Both the position numbers and the translations under genes were made by a program. From an uncultured bacterium (lineage in GTDB: Bacteria > Patescibacteriota > Gracilibacteria > Absconditabacterales > Absconditicoccaceae): a stretch of 36,226 bases of DNA. Below the pieces are notes generated by a model that worked only from the letters and a program-made list of their open reading frames with translations, had not been told where the DNA came from and did no database searches. Shown piece by piece: positions 19,271 through 31,155 of this stretch; position 1 is the first letter of the stretch, and each line of letters begins with the position of its first letter. The stretch spans positions 1-36,226 of the forward strand of contig CAMOEC010000003.1 in NCBI GenBank assembly GCA_946611795.1, given 5' to 3'.

Positions 19271-22200
19271 ATGGCAAAAAAAGCTGAAAACATCGTCCCA
19301 GAACAAGATTCTGAAATCATTCTTCAATGAATAAGGACAAACAATCTTAAAGATATCGATCTTGTTCTCCCTAAAAATAAGCTTATTACAATAACATGAG
19401 TATCATGATCATGAAAATCATCACTCGCATTCGAAACAATCTATAAAGAATGACAATATAGATACATTGAATCACTTTCAAGCTATCTAAGACAGTTTTT
19501 CAACTTATGAGATAGACCAGAAATAGATTACTGTTCATGACTTTCTCCTGCTATAGCAATCGAACAAAATAAAAGAACTTGAAACTCTAGATCAACAGTT
19601 TGAACTGTAACAGAAATTGATGATTATATCAGACTTCTTTTTGCTAAAACTTGAGATACATATTGTTGGCATTGTTGAAGAAAAATAGAACCTAAAACAG
19701 TAGATCAAATTCTTCAAACAATGAAAGAAGACTATTGAGAAGAGAAAGTATATCTCTTAAAAGAAAGTTGAAGTTTTGAAAATAAATGAGACCTTTCTAA
19801 ATTCGTAAAAAACAATAAACAAAAAGTAGAAAAATGATGAGGATTTACAAGATATCTACTAATTTCTAAAAATCCTGACCTTCAAGAACCTATTGAATAT
19901 TTCTATCTTGAAGATCCAAATATCCCAGAAAAATACTTTCCATTAAATAGTTATTGAATCTTTGATCGTATTACACTAGAAGAACAAAAACTAGGAAGAT
20001 TAAAAGAAGATATTATTAAAATTCTTTCAGAAACAAAAAAATTCTGAGTTTATAAAGTTGGAAATGACTCAGAAGGAAAAGAAAGCATCTCATCAAAACA
20101 AGTTGATGCAAATTTCTGAGCAACAATAGAAATCTCAACAAAAAAGAAATGAAAAAAAGCATCAGAAAAAGCAAATACAAAAAAGAGAGTAATACCAATG
20201 ATACAATGGTTTACAGATAAAATGTATTGTCCAAACTGTAATATCACTTATCCTGAATTTACTACTCAACATTTCTCTCCAAATAGACAAGAATGAGCGT
20301 GTCCACATTGTCTATGACTATGAGAAATCTTACAAGTTGAATTTGATAAAATTATAGACCCCAACTCTCCTCTACTTCAAGCTATTCTTCCACGAAGAGA
20401 AAGTAATCTATGACAATCAATTCTAAAAAAACTCTGTGAAAAATATAGTATGGATCCAAATAAAAGATGGGCCGACCAACCAGAACGATTCCTTAATGTA
20501 ATCGTTGAATGAGATGATGAATTACTAAGAATAAATTCTTGAGGAAAACGAACATCTCTAAAATATCATGGAATAGAAGAAATAATCAAAGACCAATATG
20601 CTAAATGACTTCTTACAGTAGATTTTCAAGCAATGCTTAGCATGAATGAATGTCCTCACTGTTTCGGTTCAAGATTAAAAAAGGAAAGTCTTCACTGTTT
20701 TCTATGTTTAGACCTTTCAAAAATAGATAAAAAAACATTATGAGAAATTCCTATCAATGAACTATTCGCAAATATAGAAAGTAATGAATGCGCTAAACCT
20801 GAAGACGAGCATCTCCTAAAATTCAATATTTTCGATTTACAAAAAATGGAATTAGATCATCTAATTCAATTCCTTGACCTATTAAAAGCAACAAGTCTAA
20901 AACCTCAGAACCTACTTGAAAGAATTCTAACTCCTCTACTTGATAGAGCTAAAACTATCCAAGACTTAGGATTATGATATCTCATGCTAAAAAGAGCTGT
21001 TGATACCATTTCATGATGAGAAATCCAAAGACTTAGACTTGCTAAACAACTCTGAAATAAATTAACAGGAATCATTTATGTATTAGATGAACCTACAATA
21101 GGACTTGATACATGAGAAATCCAAAAGACTATAAAATCAATTCAGAAACTTAAAGCAATGTGAAATACAATTGTTGTTGTAGAGCACAATGAAGAATTCA
21201 TTAAAGCATCAGACTGGATCGTAGAAATCTGACCATGAGCTTGAGATTTCTGATGAGAATTAGTATTTAACTGAAGTTATGAAGATTTCTTAAAAGCTAA
21301 GACACTAACATCTGATTACATTACTTGAAAGAAAAAAGTTAAAGTTGACTTTGAACATACACCTTCACACAACCGAGTAAAAATAAAGCACGCACATAAA
21401 TATAATCTAAAAGACATAGATGTTGATTTAAATCTATGAAGTTTTACTGTTATCACATGACCATCATGAGCAGGTAAAACAACATTAATGTATACTACTC
21501 TATTCAGATTTTTAAACGACAGACAAAAATTTGTTCAAAGTTATATTAGATTACAACTCTTAAAAAAATGACTAAGTTGGGAGGACATTCTTGCTGCACC
21601 AGTAATGAGAGCTGAAGAATACGCTCATTTTGAGAATCTAGCATTACAAGAATTCTATGAAGATATTTGAGTACGTACAATTCAATGAGCAGAACAAATT
21701 AAAAATACCATCTATGTAGACCAATCAAGTATATGAAAAACACCTAGATCATGTCCAGCTACCTTCGTTAATGTTTTTGATAAAATCAGAATGTTATATG
21801 CTGGAACAACAGAATCAAAATACCTATGATTTAATGCGTCTCATTTCAGTTTTAACTCAGATAAATGAGCATGTCCTGCATGTAACTGATACGGATATAA
21901 AAAAATAGAACTCCAATTCTTACCAGATACTTATGTTCCTTGTGAACTTTGTCACTGAACAAGATATAAACCAGAAATCTTAAGCATTACATGGAGATGA
22001 AAAACAATTAGTGAAGTATTAGATATGTATATCTATGAAGCATTAGATTTCTTCCATGAATTAGATCACATCAAAGAAGAACTTGAACTAATGGTAGAAA
22101 TCTGACTATGATACTTAAAGATGTGACAACCTGCGCACACACTATCATGATGAGAATCTCAAAGATTAAAATTAGTTAAACACTTACTTAAAGAATATAG

Positions 22201-22393
22201 AGGTAATACTGTTTATTTCCTTGATGAACCAACAGTATGACTACATCCAGAAGATATTCAAAGACTACTAAAAGTGCTAAAAAGATTCCTTGATAAATGA
22301 GATACAATTCTCATGATAGAACATGATCAAGATATCCTTCAATTTGCAGACCATGTTATTAGACTTGATAATGGAAGAATTGTAAATAAATAA
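19271..22393 (+). CDS. uvrA: Excinuclease ABC subunit A
   Basis: 1040 aa, longer than the usual 940 or so. Both ABC modules are present: P-loops GVSGSGKS (about residue 45) and GPSGAGKT (about 732), signatures [13 protein letters not shown] and [13 protein letters not shown], Walker B regions [12 protein letters not shown] and [15 protein letters not shown]. The zinc sites CPNC...CPHC and CPACNGYGY...CELCHGTRY are intact. UvrA recognises DNA lesions with UvrB. The extra length seems to include a lysine-rich segment near 300-315 ([18 protein letters not shown]) and expansions in the insertion regions. Every P-loop glycine shown is TGA-coded in at least one position. No uvrB or uvrC lies in the window. 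Confidence 0.96.
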
Positions 22394-22442
22394 AAAATTG
22401 TTACTATAGATAAAAATATATTTTAAAAAAATCAAAAAATAT

Positions 22443-22952
22443 ATGGAACTAACAGAACTCTCAAATGAAATAATAGGAGATACTAGTATAGAAATGCTAC
22501 CATTAATAATTTTGCTAATAATTTGAATTTCTATTAGCATATTATGAAACTTAATACCAATTGGAATTGAATCACTAAGAGAAAAGCATCCTAAATTTGA
22601 TAAGTTCTGTATTAAAGTAAAAAGAATATCAGTTAAAGTACTTGAAACCTCATATAGAATACTCAGCTACATTTGAACTGTTTTTTCAATAATTTTCATA
22701 CTCTTTCTTATAGTTTACTGAATAAAACTTATCATAGAGAATCCATCAGATAATGAATCTATCGGTATGTGAATTCTTTTAATAGGTGTAGGAATATTAT
22801 TCTCATTCTTAATATGGAAATATATAAGATCAAAGAACAAATATAAGTTTGAAGAACAAAATATAAAAGAAGATGTGTTAGGAATAAGGACAATTGATTT
22901 TACTGAGAAACAAAAAGACAAAAATAAAACTTCAAATAAGAAAAAAGACTAA
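22443..22952 (+). CDS. Small integral membrane protein, 169 aa
   Basis: Not recognised. Three hydrophobic helices are visible: about 19-43 (PLIILLIIGISISILGNLIP), about 76-97 (YIGTVFSIIFILFLIVYGIK) and about 110-128 (GILLIGVGILFSFLIW). The last 35 residues are a charged, lysine-rich tail. It starts 49 bases after uvrA and probably shares its transcript. Its 3' end overlaps a hairpin that looks like the terminator of the convergent gene. Confidence 0.75.
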
Positions 22953-22973
22953 GGATATTAAATACTCTTAGCC
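22936..22973 (-). terminator. Terminator of the 267-aa minus-strand gene
   Basis: On the minus strand GGCTAAG and CTTAGTC (22967-22973 and 22947-22953) form a 7-bp stem followed by TTTTTTC. The hairpin overlaps the stop codon of the plus-strand membrane protein gene, the same arrangement as at tex. Confidence 0.65.
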
Positions 22974-23024
22974 TTATCAGATATCATTTCCTAAAACTCA
23001 AAACTTCCACCAGTAATCAATCAT

Positions 23025-23828
23025 TTAAGCATATTGAAAACTTGTATAAGCAACACTTCTAACTTTTCTTTTTTCCTCTCTTTGTCTCTTTAATTCTCTT
23101 TGTTCATCAATTATTTTTTGATTCATTTCGTTCCATTGAGCATATACTCTATTTATAATTCTTCATTGGAATCTATATAACATTGTATTTTGCACTCTTG
23201 AAGGGACAAAATCTCTTAAATTTATTTTCTTCCATTTTAATTCTAACAATTTCTCTAACTGATAGTCAGAAAGTCTTAAAACATTACTAAGATTTAAAGT
23301 ACTAACATTATATTTTGAGAAAATTTCAGCCTGTCTATCAGTTAATTTCTTAAATCAAAAGATAATTTCTTCTCAAGTATAATGAGATAAAATCTCTAAT
23401 TGATAATCAGTAATATCAAATAAAGACAAATCTAACACTTTTTCTCTACTTTTAGCAATAATTCTTACCTGATCATCTGTCAGTATTCCTTTGCGTCAAA
23501 AGATTAAAGAACCTTCATTTTTCTTAAGAATAATAGAAGCTTCAGACATTGTAGGTTTTGATACATAAGTTCATGAAACAGTTCTTTCATTAACATTCTG
23601 AGACATATCAATAGCAACTCTTCAACTTCATTTAGCAACAGCTCTTTTAGATAACTCTACAAGCTCACTCCTATCATATTTTTTCTCAGTTTCTCAAATT
23701 GCTTTAGAAATAAAATCTTCTTCTCACAAATTTTCCCAAGAATTTTTATTCTTATTAGACCAAGATGAAAAAAAAGAAGTTAAAGAATATCGGCTTCTAT
23801 TTGAGATAAAATTCTTCCAACTAGACAT
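23025..23828 (-). CDS. Leucine-rich helical-repeat protein, 267 aa
   Basis: A serine/asparagine-rich N-terminus (MSSWKNFISNRSRYSLTSFF) is followed from about residue 105 by three to four degenerate repeats of about 24 residues with the pattern LTD-x-Q-x-EILSKY...LNLS, for example ITDYQLEILSHYTGEEIIF and LTDRQAEIFSKYNVSTLNLS. This looks like an irregular leucine-rich repeat. The C-terminus is highly basic and coiled (IIDEQRELKRQREEKRKVRS). No signal peptide was seen. The role is unknown; protein binding is plausible. It diverges from the 597-aa gene across a 211-base spacer. Confidence 0.8.
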
Positions 23829-23983
23829 AATAAATAGTATATAAGTAAGATAAATTTCATTAACAAAAAAATAATAACAAATGCTTTTAATTTTACAAAA
23901 ACATTTTTTAATTTTCCGCTAACCAAATGTTTCAACCTATATAGACAAGCAAAAAATCTCAAGAAAAAAAGATACAATTATTG

Positions 23984-24012
23984 TTGCAATAAACAAGCTG
24001 TATAGATATAAT
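23984..24012 (+). promoter_or_regulatory. Strong sigma-70 promoter of the 597-aa gene
   Basis: TTGCAA (23984-23989), a 17-base spacer and a perfect TATAAT (24007-24012) stand 28 bases before the ATG at 24040. This is the best promoter on a TGA-rich gene here and would leave a leader of about 20 bases without Shine-Dalgarno. Confidence 0.75.
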
Positions 24013-24039
24013 AAAACTCGTTTATTACAATAACAAACT

Positions 24040-25833
24040 ATGATAAAAGGTCCAAATAAATATACTATAACAGAAAACTTAAAAAAACTACCTACAAGTA
24101 CTCTCGTTGTGCTAGACAAGCTCTACGATGTTTTATCAAAACAATGAGAAATACAAAAAAACATAAAAGATTGTAGAGAAGAACTTATAAAAAATATAGT
24201 AAATTATGAAGCTTCAACAGAAGAAATAGAAGACTGATTTTCAAAACTAGATCCAATAGTATTACAAGTATCTCCTAATACCTTTGACATCCAAGTTTCA
24301 ATAGACACCTTTGAAAATCTAAAAGAAAATTATGAAAATAATATAAAATTACCATGATTTTGAAAAAAAATCCTAAAATTTTTTTTCAAACTTGATAGAA
24401 AAATAAAAGAAAAGAAGAGACCAAAGCACAACTTATGAATAAAAGGATTTTGAAACTATATTGAAAACGAAAACGAAGAATGGGTAAACAATATTGATAA
24501 TAATTATGATCAACAATTTGTAAATCTATACAAAAGGAATATTTTAGACTACCTTACAAGGATTAACGATATTCCTTCTCTTAAAGAAATGCTAAAAACT
24601 ACATTTTGTATGGCAATAAAACAAAACATAATAGATGAGCTAAACAATACAAACTTCGAAGAAAACGAATGTAAAGAAGCATTCTGAATAATTAACGATT
24701 ATCTATTAGAAAAATGAATAACAATAGAACCAAGTGATAATATCAAAGACTCCTTCATAAATGAATGTAGGAAACACTACCCTTTAAGTAAAAAAACACT
24801 TAATCACCTTTTTGAAAACAAAACCTTTAAGAACACTATTATTAAAAAAATAACATCAAATATTGAATGAGATATCGAACAAGTCTTTGAAAAACTATAC
24901 AAAGACATGGAAAGATTATTAATTAAAGATAATTTAGACAGACGTTACTCATCTATGTGACTATTTTTAAGTAATGTCCTATGAAAATATCAAGAATTTA
25001 AAGATAGTAGCAACCGAAAAGCAGATATGATTAGTTTATATTTTCTTGCTATTGCTGATAAATTTGAAGAAGATCACTTAAAAAAACTAAACAGGAAAGA
25101 AGACGTTCAAACTCAAACAAAAAAGAAAGAAGCTGATGAAACACCAACAATTTATAAAATCTTTAATAGCGAGAAAAAAGAAGTTAAAATAGACAAAAAA
25201 ATAGAAGAGAATATCGATAAAGCTATCTCAATCATTTGATGAACTGATGAAGAGAAAGCTAGTATGAAAAGATATCTTACTAATCTCTATAAAAAATGAC
25301 TTCCTATAAACTTCTCTCACTTTATGAGAATTTTCAATATTAATTGAATTCCTCCTAAAGTAGAAAATATAATCCTTGATAAAATAGGAATGGAATTTGA
25401 ATCAGAAGAAGAAATAAAACAAGAAAAAAGAACTTGATGAGAAATCATTAAACAAGAAAACAACATAGAAGAAGAGATCAAAGAAATAGAAAATCCTATT
25501 GAATATATGACTAATAATTTCAAAGACCTATGATATATTTTCATAAATGAAAATAATTTCCAAGAACAAGCTGAAGAATACTGTAAAAATGATTCTCAAA
25601 AAACAATTCTAAAAAATCTACTTAGTAATCCTAAGTTCTGAAAAGTTCTTCTTCATAAAGCTGGATGTAAAGAAATTCGTGTTCTTCCAGTAGCGAAGAC
25701 ATGACGAAGAATTCTAATGGTAAAAATAGATGACAAAATCTACATTGATTGATGTTATAATCATAATGATTATGAGCAACGTTTAGATTTAATAAAAAAA
25801 GGAAAAGTAAAATTAAAAAGACTGATTAAATAA
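24040..25833 (+). CDS. Unknown protein A2, paralogue of the 568-aa gene
   Basis: 597 aa, not recognised, without signal peptide or membrane helix. It shares with the 568-aa product a block near ITIEPSDNIKDSFINECRKHYPLSKK / ITIPATDDIKGEFIKLCRERFPLAKN, a block YFLAIADKFEEDH, a block of about 60 residues before the acidic linker, and the C-terminal domain (FGKVLLHKAGCKEIRVLPV...NHNDYEQRL). The first 165 residues do not align by eye and look like a different N-terminal module. One copy each side of uvrA suggests an old duplication. It stands alone behind a strong promoter. Start taken as the first ATG after TATAAT. Confidence 0.85.
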
Positions 25834-25932
25834 GAGGGAATTAAGTTTATAGACGATATTAAAGATTATTTTTAATAATATAATCACAAACAAAGACAAT
25901 TAAATATTCGAACAATTGTTTAATAAATTAAA

Positions 25933-26643
25933 TTAATAATGAGTTCTTAATATAGGATATTCATGAAATTTTACATATCAAATTTTATTGCTTTTTATTT
26001 TTTGAAAAAATCTAATATATGTAGATCCCTTCATATTTTGTGGTGTCATATTCCATATAATACAATTATGAGGATTTTCTCATTCCAATAAATCAAAATC
26101 TCTTTCACTCCAATATCATTTAGGATAATACGGTCTTAATAAATAACAAGATTCCTCTCATGAAAGAGACTGGCTACCCATAAATTGATATTCTGGTATA
26201 TCATATATTCCATGGTCATTTAATCACATATTTGCAACAGTAAAATATCATGAACATCAAGAGATACTAATTTCTAATGCCGTATTAGTTTTAAACATGT
26301 AACGGAACATTTTTGCATATCAATTCTCAAAGGCAAAATCCGCTGTATTCTCATCAATAAAATATCATGTATCAAAACTAATATCTTCTCAATCTGTTAA
26401 ATAATTAAAGTTTCCACCCATATTTGGATTTATTGATTCAGATACTATTTTATCATAGGTATATCATCTTTTAACATTTTGTCGTACCATATCAAAATAA
26501 TCTTGGACTTTAACACTTCAGTAATAAGGAACCAAAGAATAAATACTTCGTCAAAAACAGCATAATACAAAGATTCAGAAAAATCGTTTTCAGATTTTTT
26601 TACCTGTCTTCTTTAAATCTTCTTTAGCTAATCACGTTTTCAT
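25933..26643 (-). CDS. Membrane-anchored or exported protein, 236 aa
   Basis: Not recognised. A short basic start and one hydrophobic helix (about 22-34, FFGIFVLCCFGRSIYSL) precede an outer domain with many aromatic residues and the pattern YFTVANMGLNDHGIYDIPEY and NCIIWNMTPQNMKGSTYIRF. It is the last gene of the ten-gene surface block, 112 bases after the SLH-like gene. The many Tyr/Asp/Asn residues and loss of charge fit an extracellular protein. TGA-glycines are frequent. Confidence 0.75.
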
Positions 26644-26755
26644 AGTATTTATATTTATGGGGTAAAATCATTTAGATAAGTATATATATATATCGAGATT
26701 TTGCAATGTTTTTAGACTTTTTTAAGCGAAATTTTCAACTAGTTTGATCAATATC

Positions 26756-28006
26756 TTATAACTTACTTATATAATCTGATAAACAATTATAAACCCTTTC
26801 ATTTAAAATTTTATTATATTTCCTTCTCGATTCATCTGTAAGATTTTTAGGATCTTCTCAGTATTCTTTGAGGAGAGATTCCCATGGGTATTTTAATATA
26901 CATTCAGACCATCTTTCATGCCAAAAAGAGAACTCCCTAAAAATATTATTATCAATATCAAATTTAAATCTTTCAAACCATTGAGAAAAATAGTCATTTT
27001 TCTCTTTTCAAAGAATTAAATTATACATGTACCTATCCATAACTTTTTTACAACTATTGTCTCCTGATTTACAATCTAATTCTTTTTCAATCTTATCTAA
27101 GACTGTTCAACCTCATCATATTGATCTATAAACTTTATTATCATGGAATAAAAGGTTATCCTCATTATCTGAAATTCTATCAAGATAGACATGAAAAAAA
27201 CTATCACTATATGATATCGTATCACATGGATTATTTAATGATTTATATGTTAAATAATAACTCCATCCATCTCAATTTCATCAGTAATGATACCCTATAT
27301 ATCAATCTTTATATGGGAGAATATATTGTTCTTTTGTAACTAAGAGTTCATCATGTCATCATCAAAGCATTTCATAAGGACATTTAGATACCACATCTCC
27401 TAAATTCTCAAAATTAGGTATATTAGGATTTAATTGAGACTGTGAATTTCATCATCAATTTTGGCTTCTCATCATCATTAACATAACGTATCATCTTATC
27501 TCTTTCCTAGTTTCTGCATTATTTATGTTTTTTATAATTCAATCTAAGTTTAATTGATTAAGATGTTTTGTATAATATGGATTTCATCAGTTATATTTTT
27601 CTCAATACAAAGCTCTTGATAATATTGTTCAAAATTCAGCTCTTGTGACTTTATCGTAAGGTCTAAATTCTGAAATTCATTGTCCCATCAATCATAACTG
27701 ACAGGCTTTTGTTACTCAATTATCATATTGTTTATCTAATTCTGCTGTTATATCAAAAAACTGACACTTTTTAGAATTATCTAGTTTCTTTTCTAAAACA
27801 TTTATTACATAATTACTTATCATTTTAGATAACTCAATCCTTGTTATTTCTCAATTCATATTTGCTTTATCTATTGTTGATTGTGTTGTAATTAAATTAT
27901 TAAATGCCCATGTATAGGCAGATATTTGTTCCTTTGAATAATCTGCTTTAACTAAAGGAATTAATATTATTGTTAATAAGAATGTTAATAGTCAGATTTT
28001 TTTCAT
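26756..28006 (-). CDS. Exported SLH-domain-like protein, 416 aa
   Basis: A signal peptide (MKKIGLLTFLLTIILIPLVK-A, about 1-21) precedes S-layer-homology-like sequence: YTWAFNNLITTQSTIDKANM, GEITRIELSKMISNYVIN, and the strongly patterned FRPYDKVTRAEFGTILSRAL. SLH domains hold proteins to cell-wall polymers in other bacteria. A glycine/asparagine-rich stretch (about 215-230) leads to a C-terminal domain of about 170 residues with paired cysteines and tryptophans that I do not recognise. The opening codons, atg aaa aaa atc tga, are the same as in the four lipoproteins nearby. Such SLH-like proteins are common in this lineage as I recall. Confidence 0.83.
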
Positions 28007-28046
28007 TTCTTTAAATTAATAAATAAACCATAAATATTGATATTTT

Positions 28047-28877
28047 TTAATCTGTTTTATCTCATATAGATACTAAATTAGTATCTTCTGAAAAGGAAAT
28101 ATCACAACTATAATCTTGTCAGTATAATACCATTCTATTTTTTATTCATCATAATTTATTTATCTCCGAACAATGAGTAGTTTCATCTCTATCTTTAACA
28201 TAAACATAATATCAATCATTAAAATCTTCACCAACTTTAAATTTGATATTATATAGTTTATATAAATCATCTATTTCTCATACTTCTATTATACAATTTT
28301 TATATGTTTCATCGCTATTTATATCAAAATATTGACCATATGTATTTCACCATAATATATCCTTTTTTAAATGATTATCATATTGATATTTAAATATTCA
28401 ATAATCATACATATCTTTACTAAGTTCTCATGTTCATGGATGCAATTTAAATACTTCTTCTTCGTCCCAATTTTGGATATCTTTTATTCATATATTTCTA
28501 CAATCTATTCTGAAATCTTCTACTATTTGTCTTCAAAGATCACTAATCATTAATCAGAATTTATCAATATACATTGCTGAATTTCTGTTATCAAATCTTA
28601 AATCTTCATTGCTTATTAATTCATTATTTTTGAATGAAAAATTAGTGAATATTTTTTCATTATCTCAAAATGCAAATTGATATATATAATTTCAACTTCA
28701 TTCAAATACTGATAATGACCGTGGATTTATATTTTCATAAAGATATCATGATTCAGATCGAATTAATTTATTTTCAGTAGTATCATTAATAATTTCAGGA
28801 TTTTCTACTGTTCAATTACATCCTGTAAGTAGTAATCAAGCTACTAATAAAGTAGTTAAAAGTCAGATTTTTTTCAT
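28047..28877 (-). CDS. Surface lipoprotein, 276 aa (cassette copy 1)
   Basis: Signal peptide MKKIGLLTTLLVAGLLLTGC with lipobox LTGC, so the mature protein should be lipid-anchored at Cys20. The mature part is Asn/Asp/Tyr/Ile-rich, predicted beta-rich, with a few cysteines and no motif I recognise. Its first 20 codons carry the signal cassette shared with three other genes. It lies 40 bases upstream of the SLH-like gene on the same strand. The long frame needs TGA-glycine more than 20 times. Confidence 0.83.
28818..28877 (-). repeat. Signal-peptide/lipobox cassette, copy 1
   Basis: 60 bases from the ATG. The first 35 coding bases are identical to the other copies; the part coding the second half of the hydrophobic core has about six differences. 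Confidence 0.85.
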
Positions 28878-28943
28878 TATATCACAATATTCATAAAATT
28901 ACTTTCTATATTTTAATACGATGAGAACCAATTAATATGACAT

Positions 28944-29378
28944 TTATCACATAACATAAAATGAAATTACAGGCACACATACTCATAAGAGTAGTATTAA
29001 AATGACACTAATAATATATCGTTTTGAAATAGCATTTTTTTGTTTCCTAAGTTTATTTATTATCCAAATTTCAATTAATTGCAATAAAGCTCAAAACGCA
29101 AAAACAACATAAGAACAAGGGAGCATTTCCAAAATAAAAAACATTGGAAATCTTTTACCAATTACCCAAGTCGGAATAATAAGAATCAGCATCATTATTA
29201 AAGGATAATAGAGCTTATATTTTTTAATTGAAGAAAATCATAAAAGGAAAGCAACGAGTAATCACCAAACAAACGACATTGGAATCATTCAATGTCATTC
29301 GTTAAAAAAAAGGATTAATACAATAAATATAAGGAATAAAAATAATTCAAATCAGTATTTTTTAACAAAGGCCAACAT
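28944..29378 (-). CDS. Integral membrane protein, 144 aa
   Basis: Four hydrophobic helices: about 9-23 (FELFLFLIFIVLILFF), 30-47, 55-75 (LIMMLILIIPTWVIG) and a C-terminal one at about 123-142 (YIISVILILLLGVCVPVISF), with another apolar stretch near 80-100. Loops are short and basic. Not recognised. It sits between two lipoprotein genes with gaps of 66 and 28 bases and so probably belongs to the same transcript. Confidence 0.72.
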
Positions 29379-29406
29379 AATAAAATTAGATTTCTTTGAA
29401 TAAATA

Positions 29407-30540
29407 TTATCTATCATATCAGACAGATCTAATAGAATTTAACCGAGGATATTCATCAAACTTTATTTTATTCTTTCATATAAATAATTCGTCCAATTTC
29501 CCTAAATTTTCAAGTGAAGAAATATCCGATATATTATTTTCTCACAAATAAAGAAACTTCAACTCTTTCATTCAAGAAATAGCGGAAACATCTTGGATAT
29601 TATTCGTATTCAATGCTAAATTAAACATTTGAGTTAAGTTTTTTAATGGTGAAATATCTGATATCTGATTAATCGACAATCACAACATTTTTAAGTTTAC
29701 CAAATTCTCAATTGGTTTAATATCATTTATCTCATTTTTATCCAAAGATAATTCTTTTATATTAACTAAATTTTTTAAAGGAGAAATATCTTTTATTTTG
29801 TTATCTCAAAGATATAATGTTTCCAAAAATGGTTTATTATTTAACGGAGAAATATCTGATATTTCATTAGAATATAAGTTTACATATTTCAAATTATTCA
29901 GATTCTCCAACACCGATATATCTGATATTTTTGGGGGATTAATATCATTATGAATTACCAATTCTTCTAAATTTATCAATTTCTCTAATGGGCTTATATC
30001 ACTTATAAAATTATTACTTAAATTTAAACTTTTTAAGTTTATTAAATTTTTAATAGGAGAAACGTCACTAACATAATTTGATTCAATATCTAATATTTCC
30101 AAATTTACTAATCAGGATATAGGAGAAAGATCATTAAAATTATTTAATTTTAGATATAATGCTTTTAAATTCTTCAATTTAGAAATTTCTGATAAACTAT
30201 TCAATAATCATCCTATACAAAGTTCCTCAACATCCATATATTTACTAAATGCTCATGATTCTATTTCATTAACCCATGAACAACGCATTTTTTTTCAATC
30301 AATTACACATTTATCTTCAATATTACATTCCTTAAGTATTCAATCATATATTTCAGAATCACATGAAACTTTATTATTAATATTCGAATCTTCAAAATCT
30401 ATAGATCCTGTTAAAAATTCCTCATTTGAAGATATTAAATTAGTATTAATCATAATTTCATCGTTTTGCCTATTTTCAAAACAACCTGTAAGTAATAAAC
30501 CACCAACTAATAAAGTAGTTAAAAGTCAGATTTTTTTCAT
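29407..30540 (-). CDS. Internalin-like leucine-rich-repeat lipoprotein, 377 aa
   Basis: Signal peptide with lipobox LTGC at Cys20, then a cysteine-containing cap (about 55-110) and roughly ten 22-residue repeats of the form L-x-x-L-x-x-L-x-L-x-x-N-x-I-x-D-I-S-P-L, for example LKSLNLSNNFISDISPLEKL. This is the bacterial internalin-type LRR, a curved protein-binding scaffold known from adhesion and host-contact proteins. A surface lipoprotein with this fold fits attachment to another cell; the target is unknown. The last repeats end about 20 residues before the stop. The gene carries a nearly identical copy of the signal cassette. Confidence 0.92.
30481..30540 (-). repeat. Signal-peptide/lipobox cassette, copy 2
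   Basis: 60 bases coding residues 1-20 of the LRR lipoprotein. It differs at one base from copy 3. The code is unusual for such length, because TGA at codon 5 is glycine in all copies. Confidence 0.9.
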
Positions 30541-30577
30541 TTTTATCGAATTTTATGTATAAAAATAATTACATATT

Positions 30578-31144
30578 TTACCATCATCATAGAAATGATA
30601 GATATAAGCAATAAATTCACGAAATAAATATTAATACTCATAATATTATCAAAAGTATTTTTACCAACTTTTTCTTTCCCTTTGTATTATCAAATACGAA
30701 ATAACTTCAGAGTAATATTAGGATTGAAAGTAGAATTCACCGAAAACTAATATTGGCTGCTGGAGGTAATTTATAAATAAAATCTGGATTAATGTACGAA
30801 CATCTTTGAACAAAATGTAAGTATCTTCATAACATAACCTGTTGTATTAGATCTATTAGCTTTATTACAAAAAGTAGTATAAAAGAAATACTTAATAACC
30901 TTCTTATTAAGATTTTATTCTTTATTATATCAATAATAAATAATAGTGTTGAGACTATTATTCGTATAAAAGGGAGTACAAACAAAAGCAACTCAATTAA
31001 ACAATTTTTCATATTGGGGCATGCATCTGTACCCCATCCTTCGTTTCTACTATATAAAAAAATCCATCAAATAGGGAATAATAAAGATAATAAAGCTAAT
31101 CGAAATATTCGTTTATAATAGGTATTGAGTATTTTCTTATTCAT
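30578..31144 (-). CDS. Integral membrane protein, 188 aa
   Basis: Four hydrophobic helices are visible: about 17-32 (LALLSLLFPIGWIFLY), 49-71 (CLIELLLFVLPFIRIIVSTL), 83-103 (LLSISFILLFVIKLIDLI) and 136-150, with a fifth near the C-terminus (LVKILLIILGVLIFISGIYC). The loop after helix 1 contains ACPNM. Not recognised. It is 11 bases upstream of nothing but its own spacing: 37 bases before the LRR gene and 11 bases after the next lipoprotein gene, consistent with co-transcription. Confidence 0.73.
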
Positions 31145-31155
31145 ATGTTAATTCA

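Noticed and set aside
22991-23024. C-terminal extension of the leucine-rich gene to 22991
   Set aside because: That stop is in a different frame; the correct frame ends at TAA 23025.
26756-28006. Frameshift or premature TAG in the SLH-like gene near 27290
   Set aside because: A misreading; with correct codon boundaries the frame is open to 26756.
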